From Deltaproteobacteria bacterium (GTDB lineage Bacteria; Desulfobacterota; Dissulfuribacteria; Dissulfuribacterales; UBA3076), in contig JAGYNZ010000004.1 in assembly GCA_018399745.1 (NCBI GenBank), positions 1 through 64,000 on the forward strand: DNA of 64,000 bases, read 5' to 3'. Below are positions 32,969-41,389 of this stretch, one piece after another. Position 1 is the stretch's first letter, and each line of letters starts with the position of its first letter. The position numbers were made by a program, and so were the translations under genes. The notes under the pieces are model-generated. The model ran no database searches. It saw only the letters and a list, made by a program, of their open reading frames with translations, and was not told the origin of the DNA.

Positions 32969-34249
32969 TCAGGATATCCAGTTTGGCCGGTCGGCTGACC
33001 AGGATTTTGCGGTTTCTGGCAGCCATTTTTCGAGTTTTTTATTCAGATAGAACCTCGGATAGAGAAGATCGTCATCTGCTGAAATCAATCCTTGTCTAAC
33101 TGCGGTCCGTGCCAGGGCAGTATGGGGATAAATACGTATACCTACGGTTACCTTTACCGTCTCTATATCCAGTGAATCGGCAAACAAAAGACTCTCCTTC
33201 ACAGACTCTTTTGTTTCACCCGGTCCTCCCAATAATAGAAAGCCAGTCTGTCGAATACCATAGTCCTTGAGTATCTGAGAAATTCGCTTCACTTCTTTAA
33301 GATTAAACCGTTTGTTCATGGTTCGCAGGATTCGCTCACAACCGCTTTCGCAACCCAGGGCAACCTCTTTGCAACCAGCCTTGGCCATCCATTTCACTAG
33401 CTCTTCATTAACTTTCCACGGATACAGAATGCAACGCCAGGTAACGTTTAGATCGGCGTCATGCAGTTGAACACAGAGTGATTTTGCATATGAAGGAGGA
33501 AGATTAAAGGTATTATCCACAAAAAAGAAGCGATCAAAACCGAGGACACTGTATTGAGAAATCATGTCAATAATTTTTTCCGGTGGATACTTGCGAATGG
33601 TATTGCCTTCTATTAAAGCCGTTGAGCAATACGAACAATTCATTGGACATCCCCGGCGGGTTTGGACCGGAAGCCATAGCCTTTCATCATCCAAGGTGAA
33701 ATTGGTCCAAAAGTGTATATTGGAAAGGGGCAGTGGATTATCTGCCAGTCTTTTTATTCTCTTTGGCTTATAGTGAATTTGCTGTCCGGCAAAATAGAGT
33801 CCGGGAATCCCGGCAGGCTCTTTTTTTTCATTCAGCATATGGAGAAGTTCTAAAAAGGCTGCTTCCCCTTCACCCTGAATACCCATATCGGCACCGAGAT
33901 AATCCAGGGCGGCTTGTGGAAAGATACTATACCCCGCACCCCCTAGAACAATGGTGGCATCTGAATGTTTACGGCATTCGGAGATGATATTTTTTACCGG
34001 ATCCAGGAGAAATCTCGGACGCCCCATGTTTTGGTCATCAATATTCCTTACTGAGATTCCTATTACATTCGGATAAAAGTCAAAGAGACGCCTTTTGAGG
34101 AGGGATAGAGAATCCTTTTTGTCCGATAGATTTAACAGTTTTGTATCATGGCCCGAGACCTTTGCCGCTGCGGCTATATATCCCAATCCTAACGGTAAAA
34201 CCGGCATATTAAGGGTTTCTGTGCTGGCCGAAATTAAAAGTACCTTCAA
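32969..34249 (-). CDS. B12-binding-domain radical SAM protein
   Basis: The 426-residue protein has an N-terminal cobalamin-binding-type Rossmann domain (about 1-150; VLLISAST, PLGLGYIAAAAK, VLGGAGYSIFP) and a radical SAM barrel with the [4Fe-4S] motif RRGCPMNCSYCSTAL (near 196-207). The H-x-x-G cobalamin signature is not evident, so the domain may be a B12-free variant. TTG is the start, about five bases after GAGGG. Related enzymes modify lipids, cofactors or peptides (BchE/HpnP/HpnJ types). The substrate cannot be deduced, and no pathway genes are adjacent. Confidence 0.87.
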   Translation of the reverse strand: MKVLLISASTETLNMPVLPLGLGYIAAAAKVSGHDTKLLNLSDKKDSLSLLKRRLFDFYPNVIGISVRNIDDQNMGRPRFLLDPVKNIISECRKHSDATIVLGGAGYSIFPQAALDYLGADMGIQGEGEAAFLELLHMLNEKKEPAGIPGLYFAGQQIHYKPKRIKRLADNPLPLSNIHFWTNFTLDDERLWLPVQTRRGCPMNCSYCSTALIEGNTIRKYPPEKIIDMISQYSVLGFDRFFFVDNTFNLPPSYAKSLCVQLHDADLNVTWRCILYPWKVNEELVKWMAKAGCKEVALGCESGCERILRTMNKRFNLKEVKRISQILKDYGIRQTGFLLLGGPGETKESVKESLLFADSLDIETVKVTVGIRIYPHTALARTAVRQGLISADDDLLYPRFYLNKKLEKWLPETAKSWSADRPNWIS

Positions 34250-34472
34250 GACGCCCTCTTGTTCGTATGTAAATAATATCTAGTCTACCCAGACCCAGTG
34301 ACAGCCGCAACAAAATGGTGTCCTCAAGGACCGCTCTCCTCTTTTGAATACATGTGTCTTATAGAAAAGATTTGGATCACAGCGGCCCTGAATGCCTGCA
34401 GGTGCCCCTGGCAGCTATCATGCCTTTGGATTATAAATAATAAGAAATCACTACAATCTTTTCATCTTTCAA

Positions 34473-35216
34473 ATGATAGACACCTATTCCGCAATTGCCG
34501 CTATCTCCTTTTTTGCAGGGCTGGTGCAGGGCCTTACCGGCTTTGGCTCGGCTCTGGTAGCCATGCCTCTGTACTTATTGTTACTGGATGCCAGGACTGC
34601 AGTGCCGTTGAGCATACTTAACGGAGTCATTATCACCATCTATCTGTGTCTCCAGCTCAAACGGCATCTGGACTGGAGAAAAATTTTGCCCCTGTTGCTG
34701 GGATGCATGCCAGGAATCGCCGCAGGTATATATCTGCTGAAAAGTGCAGACAACACCTGGATAAAAATCCTCCTGGGCATACTGCTTATAGGCTATGCCT
34801 TATTCAGCCTGAAATTCAAGCCAAGGACCATAAAGATGCCGTCCTTTGGTCCATATGCCGCCGGGTTTGCCACAGGAGTTATAGGCAGCGCCTTCAGCGC
34901 AGGCGGGCCGCCGGCGATTATCTACACAATGCTTGCGGGATGGTCCAAGGACAGCATCAAGGCCACCCTCTCCGGCCTCTTTCTTGTAGCCGGAATTTTC
35001 ATTGCGTGTGCACACTGGTTTTCCGGCCTTACCAACTTCCTGGTATTACAATACCTGACTGTCAGCGCCATACCGCTTATAGGAGGAGTGTGGTCAGGGT
35101 CTCGCATATATTCCAGAACAACGACAGAATCCTATATACGAATCATACTGTTCCTTCTTATCGGTCTGGGAGCGCTTATGATCGCATCTGCAACGGGCCT
35201 CGTTTCCGAGACATGA
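34473..35216 (+). CDS. TauE/SafE-family sulfite exporter-like permease
   Basis: The 247-residue membrane protein has about eight helices and the paired TauE/SafE repeats with FAGLVQGLTGFGSALVAMPL at the start and AAGFATGVIGSAFSAGGPPA in the middle. Members export sulfite, sulfoacetate or other sulfonates, or take up C1/C2 acids. A sulfite exporter would fit the periplasmic or cytosolic sulfite made by SOR, though the genes are 10 kb apart. The ATG at 34473 lacks a clear ribosome site. Confidence 0.88.
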   Translation: MIDTYSAIAAISFFAGLVQGLTGFGSALVAMPLYLLLLDARTAVPLSILNGVIITIYLCLQLKRHLDWRKILPLLLGCMPGIAAGIYLLKSADNTWIKILLGILLIGYALFSLKFKPRTIKMPSFGPYAAGFATGVIGSAFSAGGPPAIIYTMLAGWSKDSIKATLSGLFLVAGIFIACAHWFSGLTNFLVLQYLTVSAIPLIGGVWSGSRIYSRTTTESYIRIILFLLIGLGALMIASATGLVSET

Positions 35217-35296
35217 CAATAAAGGGGTACGTATTTCCCTATGGATACACTTAGGTGCGCCAGGAGTTCTCCTGCGCACCACTGGGCGTACATCTC

Positions 35297-35866
35297 TCAG
35301 GCCTTCCTGACCTCAATCGGCTTGACGTTAGCCTTAGGTATTGCCTTCCTGGGCATTTTTATGGTCAGAATGCCATTTTTAAAGGTTGCCTGGATGTCCT
35401 CCTTCGCGGCGTCTTCCGGCAGAGAAAGGACTCGCTGAAACGAACCGTAGGATCGTTCGACACAATAGTAATTCTTGTCTTTTTCTTCTTTTTCCTGATT
35501 CTTTTCACCTCGGATAATCATGTTGTTGTCTTCAAGTTCAACTTTGATGTCTTTTTCACTTACCCCGGGGACTTCCACGGTAATGGAATATTCCTTTTCC
35601 GTCGCGCCTATATCTACCTTTGGCTTCAGCAGTCTGGCAGCAGAGTCGTGAGTAAAAAAATCAGAACTGAAAGATGACCGCCCAAAGCCCCGAAAGGCAT
35701 TTTCAAAAAGCCTGTCCATCTCGCTATGCAGTTGGATAATTGGGTTTGCCATACTGCTCGGGGGATAGGCGGTCTGAACATCGCCACTCTTCACCGGCAC
35801 AATGGAGCCTGTTTGCTCTTCTTCTTTTTTGAACCAGTTCCATGGCACAAGTTTCTTGATATCCAT
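35297..35866 (-). CDS. Small heat-shock protein (Hsp20/alpha-crystallin), first copy
   Basis: The 189-residue protein has a variable N-terminal region (1-80) with FGRSSFSSDFF and an alpha-crystallin domain (about 82-175; KVDIGATEKEYSITVEVPGV, VERSYGSFQRVLSLP, A-x-x-x-N-G-I-L-T-I) and the I-P-K-A-N-x-K-P-I tail. It holds unfolding proteins in ATP-independent oligomers. AGGAGG precedes the ATG. A terminator separates it from the upstream copy, so it has its own promoter. Confidence 0.92.
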   Translation of the reverse strand: MDIKKLVPWNWFKKEEEQTGSIVPVKSGDVQTAYPPSSMANPIIQLHSEMDRLFENAFRGFGRSSFSSDFFTHDSAARLLKPKVDIGATEKEYSITVEVPGVSEKDIKVELEDNNMIIRGEKNQEKEEKDKNYYCVERSYGSFQRVLSLPEDAAKEDIQATFKNGILTIKMPRKAIPKANVKPIEVRKA

Positions 35867-35907
35867 ATTGACCTCCTGTTATCTGGTTTTTTGATCTCTG
35901 AACAAAA

Positions 35908-35940
35908 AGCAGGAAACCACTTCCAAGGTGATTTCCTGCT
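35908..35940 (-). terminator. Intrinsic terminator between small heat-shock genes
   Basis: AGCAGGAAA / TTTCCTGCT form a nine-pair stem around a 15-base loop, followed on the minus strand by a T-rich run (TTTTTG). It lies after the stop of the middle Hsp20 gene and ends that transcript. Confidence 0.7.
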
Positions 35941-36015
35941 CCATTTACTTTTTTCTGTCTGCAAAGAATCGGAAGAAAGTCGTAACCCGACCCGTTTTAA
36001 ATATCTGTTATTTTT

Positions 36016-36402
36016 TCAAGCGGCCTTAATCTCTATCTGCTTAGGCTTGGCGGCTTCTGATTTCACCAGATGGAGGCGCAGTACACCATCCTTCACTTCA
36101 GCATTTATCTTGTTCACGTCTATTGTCTGCGGTACTGAAAAGGTCCTCCTGTATTCGACATTGCCAAATTCTTCCCATTGAACTGTCCCCTTGGCCTCAA
36201 TTTTTCTGACGCCACAAAGAGAGAGCTTGCCGTTATCGATATTGACCGTAATGTCTTTCTTGTCAACCCCTGGCATGTCCGCATGCAGCAGAATTTCATC
36301 ATCGTTTTCGTAAATATCGACAAGGGGGGCCAGTGAAGGGATATCACGGCTCCTTTCCGGTAAAGACTTTTCCCCTTTCACAAGTTCTGTTCTATTGCTC
36401 AT
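36016..36402 (-). CDS. Small heat-shock protein (Hsp20), second copy
   Basis: The 128-residue protein is a compact Hsp20: short N-terminus, then the alpha-crystallin domain (about 25-115) with VDIYENDDEILLHADMPGV, Y-R-R-T-F-S-V-P and DGVLRLHLVKSEAA, and a K-Q-I-E-I-K tail. AGGAGG precedes the ATG. It lies 42 bases after the third copy and probably shares its transcript. The DMPGV and KSEAAKPKQIxI segments are shared with the 36445 copy, suggesting tandem duplication. Confidence 0.92.
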   Translation of the reverse strand: MSNRTELVKGEKSLPERSRDIPSLAPLVDIYENDDEILLHADMPGVDKKDITVNIDNGKLSLCGVRKIEAKGTVQWEEFGNVEYRRTFSVPQTIDVNKINAEVKDGVLRLHLVKSEAAKPKQIEIKAA

Positions 36403-36444
36403 GTGAACCTCCTATTCATTCTCGTTTCTTAGCTTTCACGTTAA

Positions 36445-36891
36445 TCAATTAATTGGAATCTGCTTCGGCTTTGCCGCCTCTGATTTTGGTAACGTAAGAG
36501 TGAGCAGGCCATTCGCCAGCTTTGCATCTACCTTGTTCGTATCTACCTCTGAAGGCAGCGTGAAGCTTCTGCTGAATGAGCTCGTGCCCCTTTCCACTCT
36601 ATGAGCCGAATAACCTTTTGGGGTATCTGATCTCCGCGAACCGCTGATCTCAAGATAATTGCCCTGCACCTTGATATTGAGATCGTCCTTTGTGATACAC
36701 GGAAGCTCGACTTTCATTTCGAGATGGTCACCGGCATCGTAAAGATTTGTGCTGGGACCGGTTTGAAATGCGTCCCAGGCCGCCGGGAAGCTCCTGAATC
36801 CGCCATAATCAGGGAATAACCTGTTCATTCTGTTTTGAAGCAGATCCATGGCATTAAACATTCGATCAATGTCACTCCATCTTGTCCACAT
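36445..36891 (-). CDS. Small heat-shock protein (Hsp20), third copy
   Basis: The 148-residue protein has an Hsp20 N-terminal MWTRWSDIDRMFNAMDLLQN, an alpha-crystallin domain (about 45-140; DAGDHLEMKVELPCITKDDL, FSRSFTLPSEV, LANGLLTLTLPKSEA) and a K-Q-I-P-I tail. GGAGG precedes the start. It is the promoter-proximal gene of the pair with the 36016 copy and is divergent from the tandem-domain protein gene at 37098, with about 200 bases between for promoters. No CIRCE element was found there. Confidence 0.92.
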   Translation of the reverse strand: MWTRWSDIDRMFNAMDLLQNRMNRLFPDYGGFRSFPAAWDAFQTGPSTNLYDAGDHLEMKVELPCITKDDLNIKVQGNYLEISGSRRSDTPKGYSAHRVERGTSSFSRSFTLPSEVDTNKVDAKLANGLLTLTLPKSEAAKPKQIPIN

Positions 36892-37097
36892 AACCTACCT
36901 CCTTGATTAGTTTGTTTGTAATTCTTTTCTGTCGATGGTTTTTATGCGTGCCTGTTTATCGTCTACGAAGAATCTAAGTATGGAAAAAACGCTAGTCAAG
37001 ATCATATTATTTATTTTATTTTTTAGTGTATATTACGTATTATGTTAGAAGCTATAAAGTAATGAGATGAATTATTTGTTCAACATGGAGGCTAGGT

Positions 37098-37724
37098 ATG
37101 GATGATGCGCATATGAAAAAGAATAGCGCGCAAAACTCAGGACTCACCATCACGGCTACAGGCCTGAAAGGAAAACAGTCCGTACGGGCGACATTCCGGC
37201 TGCCGGATCATATTATTAAACTGCTGGGAATAGTTGCCTCACAGCTGGGTCTGAAACAGAAATCACTCTTCGACCAGCTCGTAGAAGACGAAGAAGTTTT
37301 GATAAAGGTGGCCGAGGGCGCATCGGGCAAGGTCTCTGCGGCTGAAGAATGTCGTCAAAAGACATATGTTCTTAGCAGGAGATCGCTCGATGTACTGGAT
37401 AATGTGGCGAGACAACAGAATATTCCACGCGATGTGCTGGTGGAGGTGTCCATTAAGCGATTGTTGCCTGTGATGAATAATGAACAGGAAAGACACAGGA
37501 AACGAAAACTTATATATGGGGAAATCCGAACATTTCTGGACCAAGGGAAAAAAATATTACAAAAATCCAGTCGCCTTCTTGGGGAAGAGGACCATGCATA
37601 TGATCTTTTAAAAAAGATTGTGGATGTCTGCGAAGAGAACGTGTTGGAGCTGGAAAGAATTGTTGAAAAAGGACGGCCAATGGAAAATTTCGAGCTGGGA
37701 AAAGGACGAAATCAGGTCCGTTAA
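37098..37724 (+). CDS. Putative tandem ribbon-helix-helix-like DNA-binding protein
   Basis: The 208-residue protein has two similar segments: residues 28-65 (VRATFRLPDHIIKLLGIVAS...KSLFDQLVED) and about 93-128 (KTYVLSRRSLDVLDNVARQQ...RDVLVEVSIKRL). Each reads strand-helix-helix, like ribbon-helix-helix repressors. The C-terminal 80 residues are charged coiled-coil-like helix. No exact family is recognised. It faces away from the small heat-shock operon across about 200 bases and might control it; this is inference. A GGAGG site precedes the ATG. Confidence 0.65.
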   Translation: MDDAHMKKNSAQNSGLTITATGLKGKQSVRATFRLPDHIIKLLGIVASQLGLKQKSLFDQLVEDEEVLIKVAEGASGKVSAAEECRQKTYVLSRRSLDVLDNVARQQNIPRDVLVEVSIKRLLPVMNNEQERHRKRKLIYGEIRTFLDQGKKILQKSSRLLGEEDHAYDLLKKIVDVCEENVLELERIVEKGRPMENFELGKGRNQVR

Positions 37725-37915
37725 ACCGAAGTTGGGAATATATGCGAAAATCTGACAAGAAGCCACCTTAAATGGACTCAGGGGTGTTGACAGGTAAAAC
37801 GAGGAATATTAGGCCCGGAATCCACTTAAATTATACCTCCAACCCTTTTGGGACAATGGGGGGGCCCAGGAGATGGAACTCACATCACCCGATCTTTCAT
37901 TGTCTGACTCTCGCT

Positions 37916-38926
37916 TCAGGTTTTTGGCGACAGGCCAAGTATTGCAATCGTTCCCTGAATCATCTGGTTCGCATATCCCCATTCGTTGTCGTACCAGCTC
38001 ATCACCTTGAGCAGATCGCCATCCACCACCTGGGTCATTTTCAGATCCACAATTGAGGCACGTGGGTCCTTAATAATGTCTGACGAGACGATAGGATCTT
38101 CCGACACACCCAGGACTCCCCGATATCTGTCGCTATTTGCCTCTTCCCGGAAAAACGTGTTGACCTCTTGTATGGTAACATCTCTCTCAGTTAGAAAGAC
38201 CAAATCCGCAAGGGATCCCACTGGGATCGGTCCGCGGACAGCGACACCATCGAATTTTCCGCGGTACTGCGGAAGCACCTTCGTGGTGGCCTTGGCCGCT
38301 CCGGTCGATGTCGGCACAAAATTGATTGCAGCCGCCCTTCCTCGTCTCCATTTGTTTCTGGGGCCGTCTACGATGGACTGGCTCGATGTGTAGGCGTGTA
38401 TAGTGGTCATAGTGGCCTTTTTTATTCCAACTCTTCTTCCGATGATTTCAACGACCGGGCTGATGCAGTTGGTTGTGCAGCTCGCACAGGATATCAACTG
38501 CTGGGGCGCCTCCGATTTATTCACACCGTGGACCACCATTTCGACCTCTCCCGTCTTCTCGGGGGAGGAAAGAACGACCCTCTTTGCTCCGGCTTTCAGA
38601 TGCCTTTTCATATCATCTTTCTTTCGGAAAATCCCTGTGCATTCAAAAACGACGTCAATTTCGAGCTCTCCCCATGGAAGTCGTACGGGGTCCTTTTCAT
38701 TGAACATCCGGTATTCCTTCCCATCTATGATCAGGCTATTTTTACCGGCTTTTACCTCTTTTTCGTACCGGCCGTAAACCGAATCATATTTCAATAAATA
38801 GGCGAGATTTTCCACGGGGAGCAGGTCGTTTATTGCCACAAGCTCAAGCCCCGGGGTATCCAGTATAATCTTAAGCGTGGCCCTTCCGATTCTTCCTAAA
38901 CCGTTGATTCCGATCTTTTTTGCCAT
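37916..38926 (-). CDS. gap: Glyceraldehyde-3-phosphate dehydrogenase (type I)
   Basis: The 336-residue enzyme begins KKIGINGLGRIGRATLK (NAD-binding Rossmann fold), has the active site SCASCTTNCISPV near residue 150, and ends with the W-Y-D-N-E-W-G-Y-A helix. It interconverts glyceraldehyde-3-phosphate and 1,3-bisphosphoglycerate in glycolysis or gluconeogenesis. I place the start at 38926, seven bases after CGGAGG. The open frame continues 41 codons further, but that part is unlike the family. It is the only glycolytic gene here and stands among stress genes. Confidence 0.95.
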   Translation of the reverse strand: MAKKIGINGLGRIGRATLKIILDTPGLELVAINDLLPVENLAYLLKYDSVYGRYEKEVKAGKNSLIIDGKEYRMFNEKDPVRLPWGELEIDVVFECTGIFRKKDDMKRHLKAGAKRVVLSSPEKTGEVEMVVHGVNKSEAPQQLISCASCTTNCISPVVEIIGRRVGIKKATMTTIHAYTSSQSIVDGPRNKWRRGRAAAINFVPTSTGAAKATTKVLPQYRGKFDGVAVRGPIPVGSLADLVFLTERDVTIQEVNTFFREEANSDRYRGVLGVSEDPIVSSDIIKDPRASIVDLKMTQVVDGDLLKVMSWYDNEWGYANQMIQGTIAILGLSPKT

Positions 38927-39181
38927 AATAAAATCCTCCGTACTTTTGGTTTTGTTTCTTTGTCCCGATTCCTGATTACCCTGCGCTGCCTTATCCACCT
39001 GGGCTCCGATCCTTCCGGGAGCTCTAGGTTTTCTGCAAACTTTATCCATCTGGTTAGAAATCAGCAGTCATGCAAGCACCAGAAAGCGGAAAGTCCAGCA
39101 GTCATAATCCATCACTTTCTGTGTGTCCCCGCTGCAAATCAAGATTTTTTGTACTGGACAGAAGCATTACCGGCATGGTCG

Positions 39182-40000
39182 TCATGTCAGGTCTCCTTGG
39201 CCATCCAGGTTTGGGAAGGTGACGAAGTTTATGCCGAGGTTACTTAGGGCGGCTTTGCCGCGCACCGTAAGATCGGAGACGAAACGGAACTGCTGAGAGG
39301 CATCGACCGGATACGCCCTTAACCGGTAGTGAGTTCCCCATGGCTTCTCCTGTAAAATCACCGCGATGGGATCGTCAAAGTGCAGGTACGGACTTGTCAG
39401 TGCCACGTCATGAAGTGTTTGCCGGGCCTGCTTGGCATCGTGTTGCGGATGAAGATAGAAATCAGCAACGCATTGTAGACTGGGACTCCCGTCGTTGGCA
39501 TTTATGATAGAATCATTCCACAGGCAGGAATGGGGGATGGAAACTTTATCATCATCTGCGGTCACTATCTTGATCGTGCGCATACCGACATGGTAAACCT
39601 CGCCATACACGCCGCCTATCTCCACCCAGTCACCGTTGCGGTATGGTTTTTCTCCTATTGCCACGATACCGGCAATAAGGCTGCTGGCATAGTCTTTAAG
39701 GGCGAAACCCAGCGCCAGACCGACGGTACCGAACACGGCCACCATATTCTGGATAGACGGTTCAATGAGCAAGGGCACGATCAAGGCGAATGTCGTCAGA
39801 ATGATTAAAAGGCGAATCAGCGGCACAAGGGCAAGCAAGAGCAGCCGATTTTTACCATGCAGCCGGTTGGCAATCCAAGGCAATACACGCTGAATGAAAA
39901 TAATAAATAGGGCCGATAAGGCAACGATAGAGGCAAGCTTTACCGCTGTAGCGATATCCAATGTCTTGAAAATCTGTGCTATCTGATTCTCTTTCTCCAT
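39182..40000 (-). CDS. MscS-family mechanosensitive channel
   Basis: The 272-residue protein has three N-terminal membrane helices (about 15-35, 52-70 and 75-110). The pore-lining helix VAVFGTVGLALGFALKDYAS is followed by the beta domain (GDWVEIGGVYGEVYHVGMRTI) and an alpha/beta cytoplasmic end. This is MscS-like (YggB) architecture. It opens under membrane tension to release solutes in osmotic down-shock. GAGGAC precedes the start. It lies nine bases after an unknown 413-residue protein gene and is co-transcribed with it. Confidence 0.92.
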   Translation of the reverse strand: MEKENQIAQIFKTLDIATAVKLASIVALSALFIIFIQRVLPWIANRLHGKNRLLLLALVPLIRLLIILTTFALIVPLLIEPSIQNMVAVFGTVGLALGFALKDYASSLIAGIVAIGEKPYRNGDWVEIGGVYGEVYHVGMRTIKIVTADDDKVSIPHSCLWNDSIINANDGSPSLQCVADFYLHPQHDAKQARQTLHDVALTSPYLHFDDPIAVILQEKPWGTHYRLRAYPVDASQQFRFVSDLTVRGKAALSNLGINFVTFPNLDGQGDLT

Positions 40001-40009
40001 GATCCGTCC

Positions 40010-41251
40010 TCAAAAACCGTCAGCAAGATAATCATGCCCGCAAAGAAAGCCGCGTACGTTTTCATAGGCCAGTCCCGCCACCCACCAACATCCCTGCTTC
40101 CATTCTACAACTCCGGCGTTACGTAAGCGCAAAAGGATTGCCATGCACCTGTAGTGGGACAAAGGCAATAGTTCGGGGAGCAATGAAGCAGGCATTCCGC
40201 CGTGCAGCAGTAATGCGTGCAGAACAAAGGCGGTGTATTCGTCCGTTCCGATGGGCAGGACAGGTTCGCTCAGCTTTGCGGATACCCATACCCTTTCTTC
40301 GTCTGTTTCACCCTGTTCAGACATCTTTTTGTCTGCGTCCGAATTGGTTTCTTCCGTATCGGGTTCTGTGCGAAGCCGGTCTCGCCAGTAAAGTATGGCT
40401 ATTCCTACATTACCGCGGCAATGGGCGGCAAGCTCGACAATCTCTCTTGGAACTTCTGAGTCAGAGCCGGGTATGGTGAGTATGTCATTACCAGTCCTGG
40501 CGTTGCGAAAGCAGATGCGCTTATTTGAACGCAATGCCACCAGATGCGTTAAAAGGCTGGCTAGACGCTGGCCATCGAACGCCTGCAACGTCAAGGCATC
40601 CGGTCTGGACATTGGCCAGACGCGTTGCAGGTAGGCCCATCCCCAGCTGTCGCAGCCAATTACCCCTCGTCCGAGACGCCCGTTTTCCGCCCTTTCAAAC
40701 AGCTCGCGCAGCAGCGTCAGACCACTGGCATGGCGCAAATAACAGCGCTCCAGATTCGGTAGGATCCAAGGCAGATCAGACACAGGCCAGCTGTCAAACC
40801 AGCGTCCGTCACCGGTAAAAATTTGTTGATAGGTTGGCGGAGTTATGGGCGTCGCCTTGTAACGTAAGCCCCATTGCCGAACTATTTCGGCATGATCGCT
40901 ATGGGGCTGGCCGATGACGAATTTTACTGGGCAATCCGAAGTACATGACAGCATCCACTCATTTAAGGAGGCATCAAGTGCCCTGGCGGCTTCGCTCAGA
41001 TTAGGGGGCTGCACCAGGTATTTCAGCCGCACTTGCGGGAGTGCGCTTAATTTGGCCTCTTCTTTGACTGCGGCTGTTGATTCCTCATTTGCGCGTCTGA
41101 ATATCCGCTTTAAGGATGTCCAAGAGGTCGCCGCCGCACTACGGGCGGGAAGACCTGGTATATGGTAATCAGCAAGCGGGACGAACTCCCACAGCGACTC
41201 TGCGTCTTTCGATCCCGACTTTTGATCAGAGGGTGAATTCTGCTCAGTCAT
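40010..41251 (-). CDS. Unknown 413-residue protein coupled to the MscS gene
   Basis: I do not recognise the family. The soluble protein has an acidic N-terminus, a central region with conserved-looking WGWAYLQRVWP and LTIPGSDSEVPREIVELAAH (near 220-290), and a C-terminal winged-helix-like end (LLPLSHYRCMAILLRLRNAGVVEW-K-Q-G-C-W-W-V). In overall order (D-G-R-W-F-D-S-W-P, later R-G-N-V-G-I-A-I-L-Y-W) it resembles ATPase-like proteins that have lost the P-loop. It may regulate the channel. No membrane helix is seen. The gene spacing of nine bases makes co-expression with MscS likely. Confidence 0.75.
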   Translation of the reverse strand: MTEQNSPSDQKSGSKDAESLWEFVPLADYHIPGLPARSAAATSWTSLKRIFRRANEESTAAVKEEAKLSALPQVRLKYLVQPPNLSEAARALDASLNEWMLSCTSDCPVKFVIGQPHSDHAEIVRQWGLRYKATPITPPTYQQIFTGDGRWFDSWPVSDLPWILPNLERCYLRHASGLTLLRELFERAENGRLGRGVIGCDSWGWAYLQRVWPMSRPDALTLQAFDGQRLASLLTHLVALRSNKRICFRNARTGNDILTIPGSDSEVPREIVELAAHCRGNVGIAILYWRDRLRTEPDTEETNSDADKKMSEQGETDEERVWVSAKLSEPVLPIGTDEYTAFVLHALLLHGGMPASLLPELLPLSHYRCMAILLRLRNAGVVEWKQGCWWVAGLAYENVRGFLCGHDYLADGF

Positions 41252-41389
41252 TCATGAATTCCTGCTGTTATCATTAAAAAGAACAATGGTCTTATGACCT
41301 TCTGTTCTTTCACTCCAGGATACCTAAATTTTAAAGTCTATACATTCAATTTTTGCAGTCATGAGTTTATCTCTTTTAAGCATTTTTTA

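Noticed and set aside
34646-35254. 202-codon plus-strand frame overlapping the TauE/SafE gene
   Set aside because: It lies in another frame of a clear membrane protein gene and has no recognisable protein pattern.
37916-39049. Longer GAPDH start at 39049
   Set aside because: The extra 41 residues are unlike the family, and CGGAGG stands just before the ATG at 38926.
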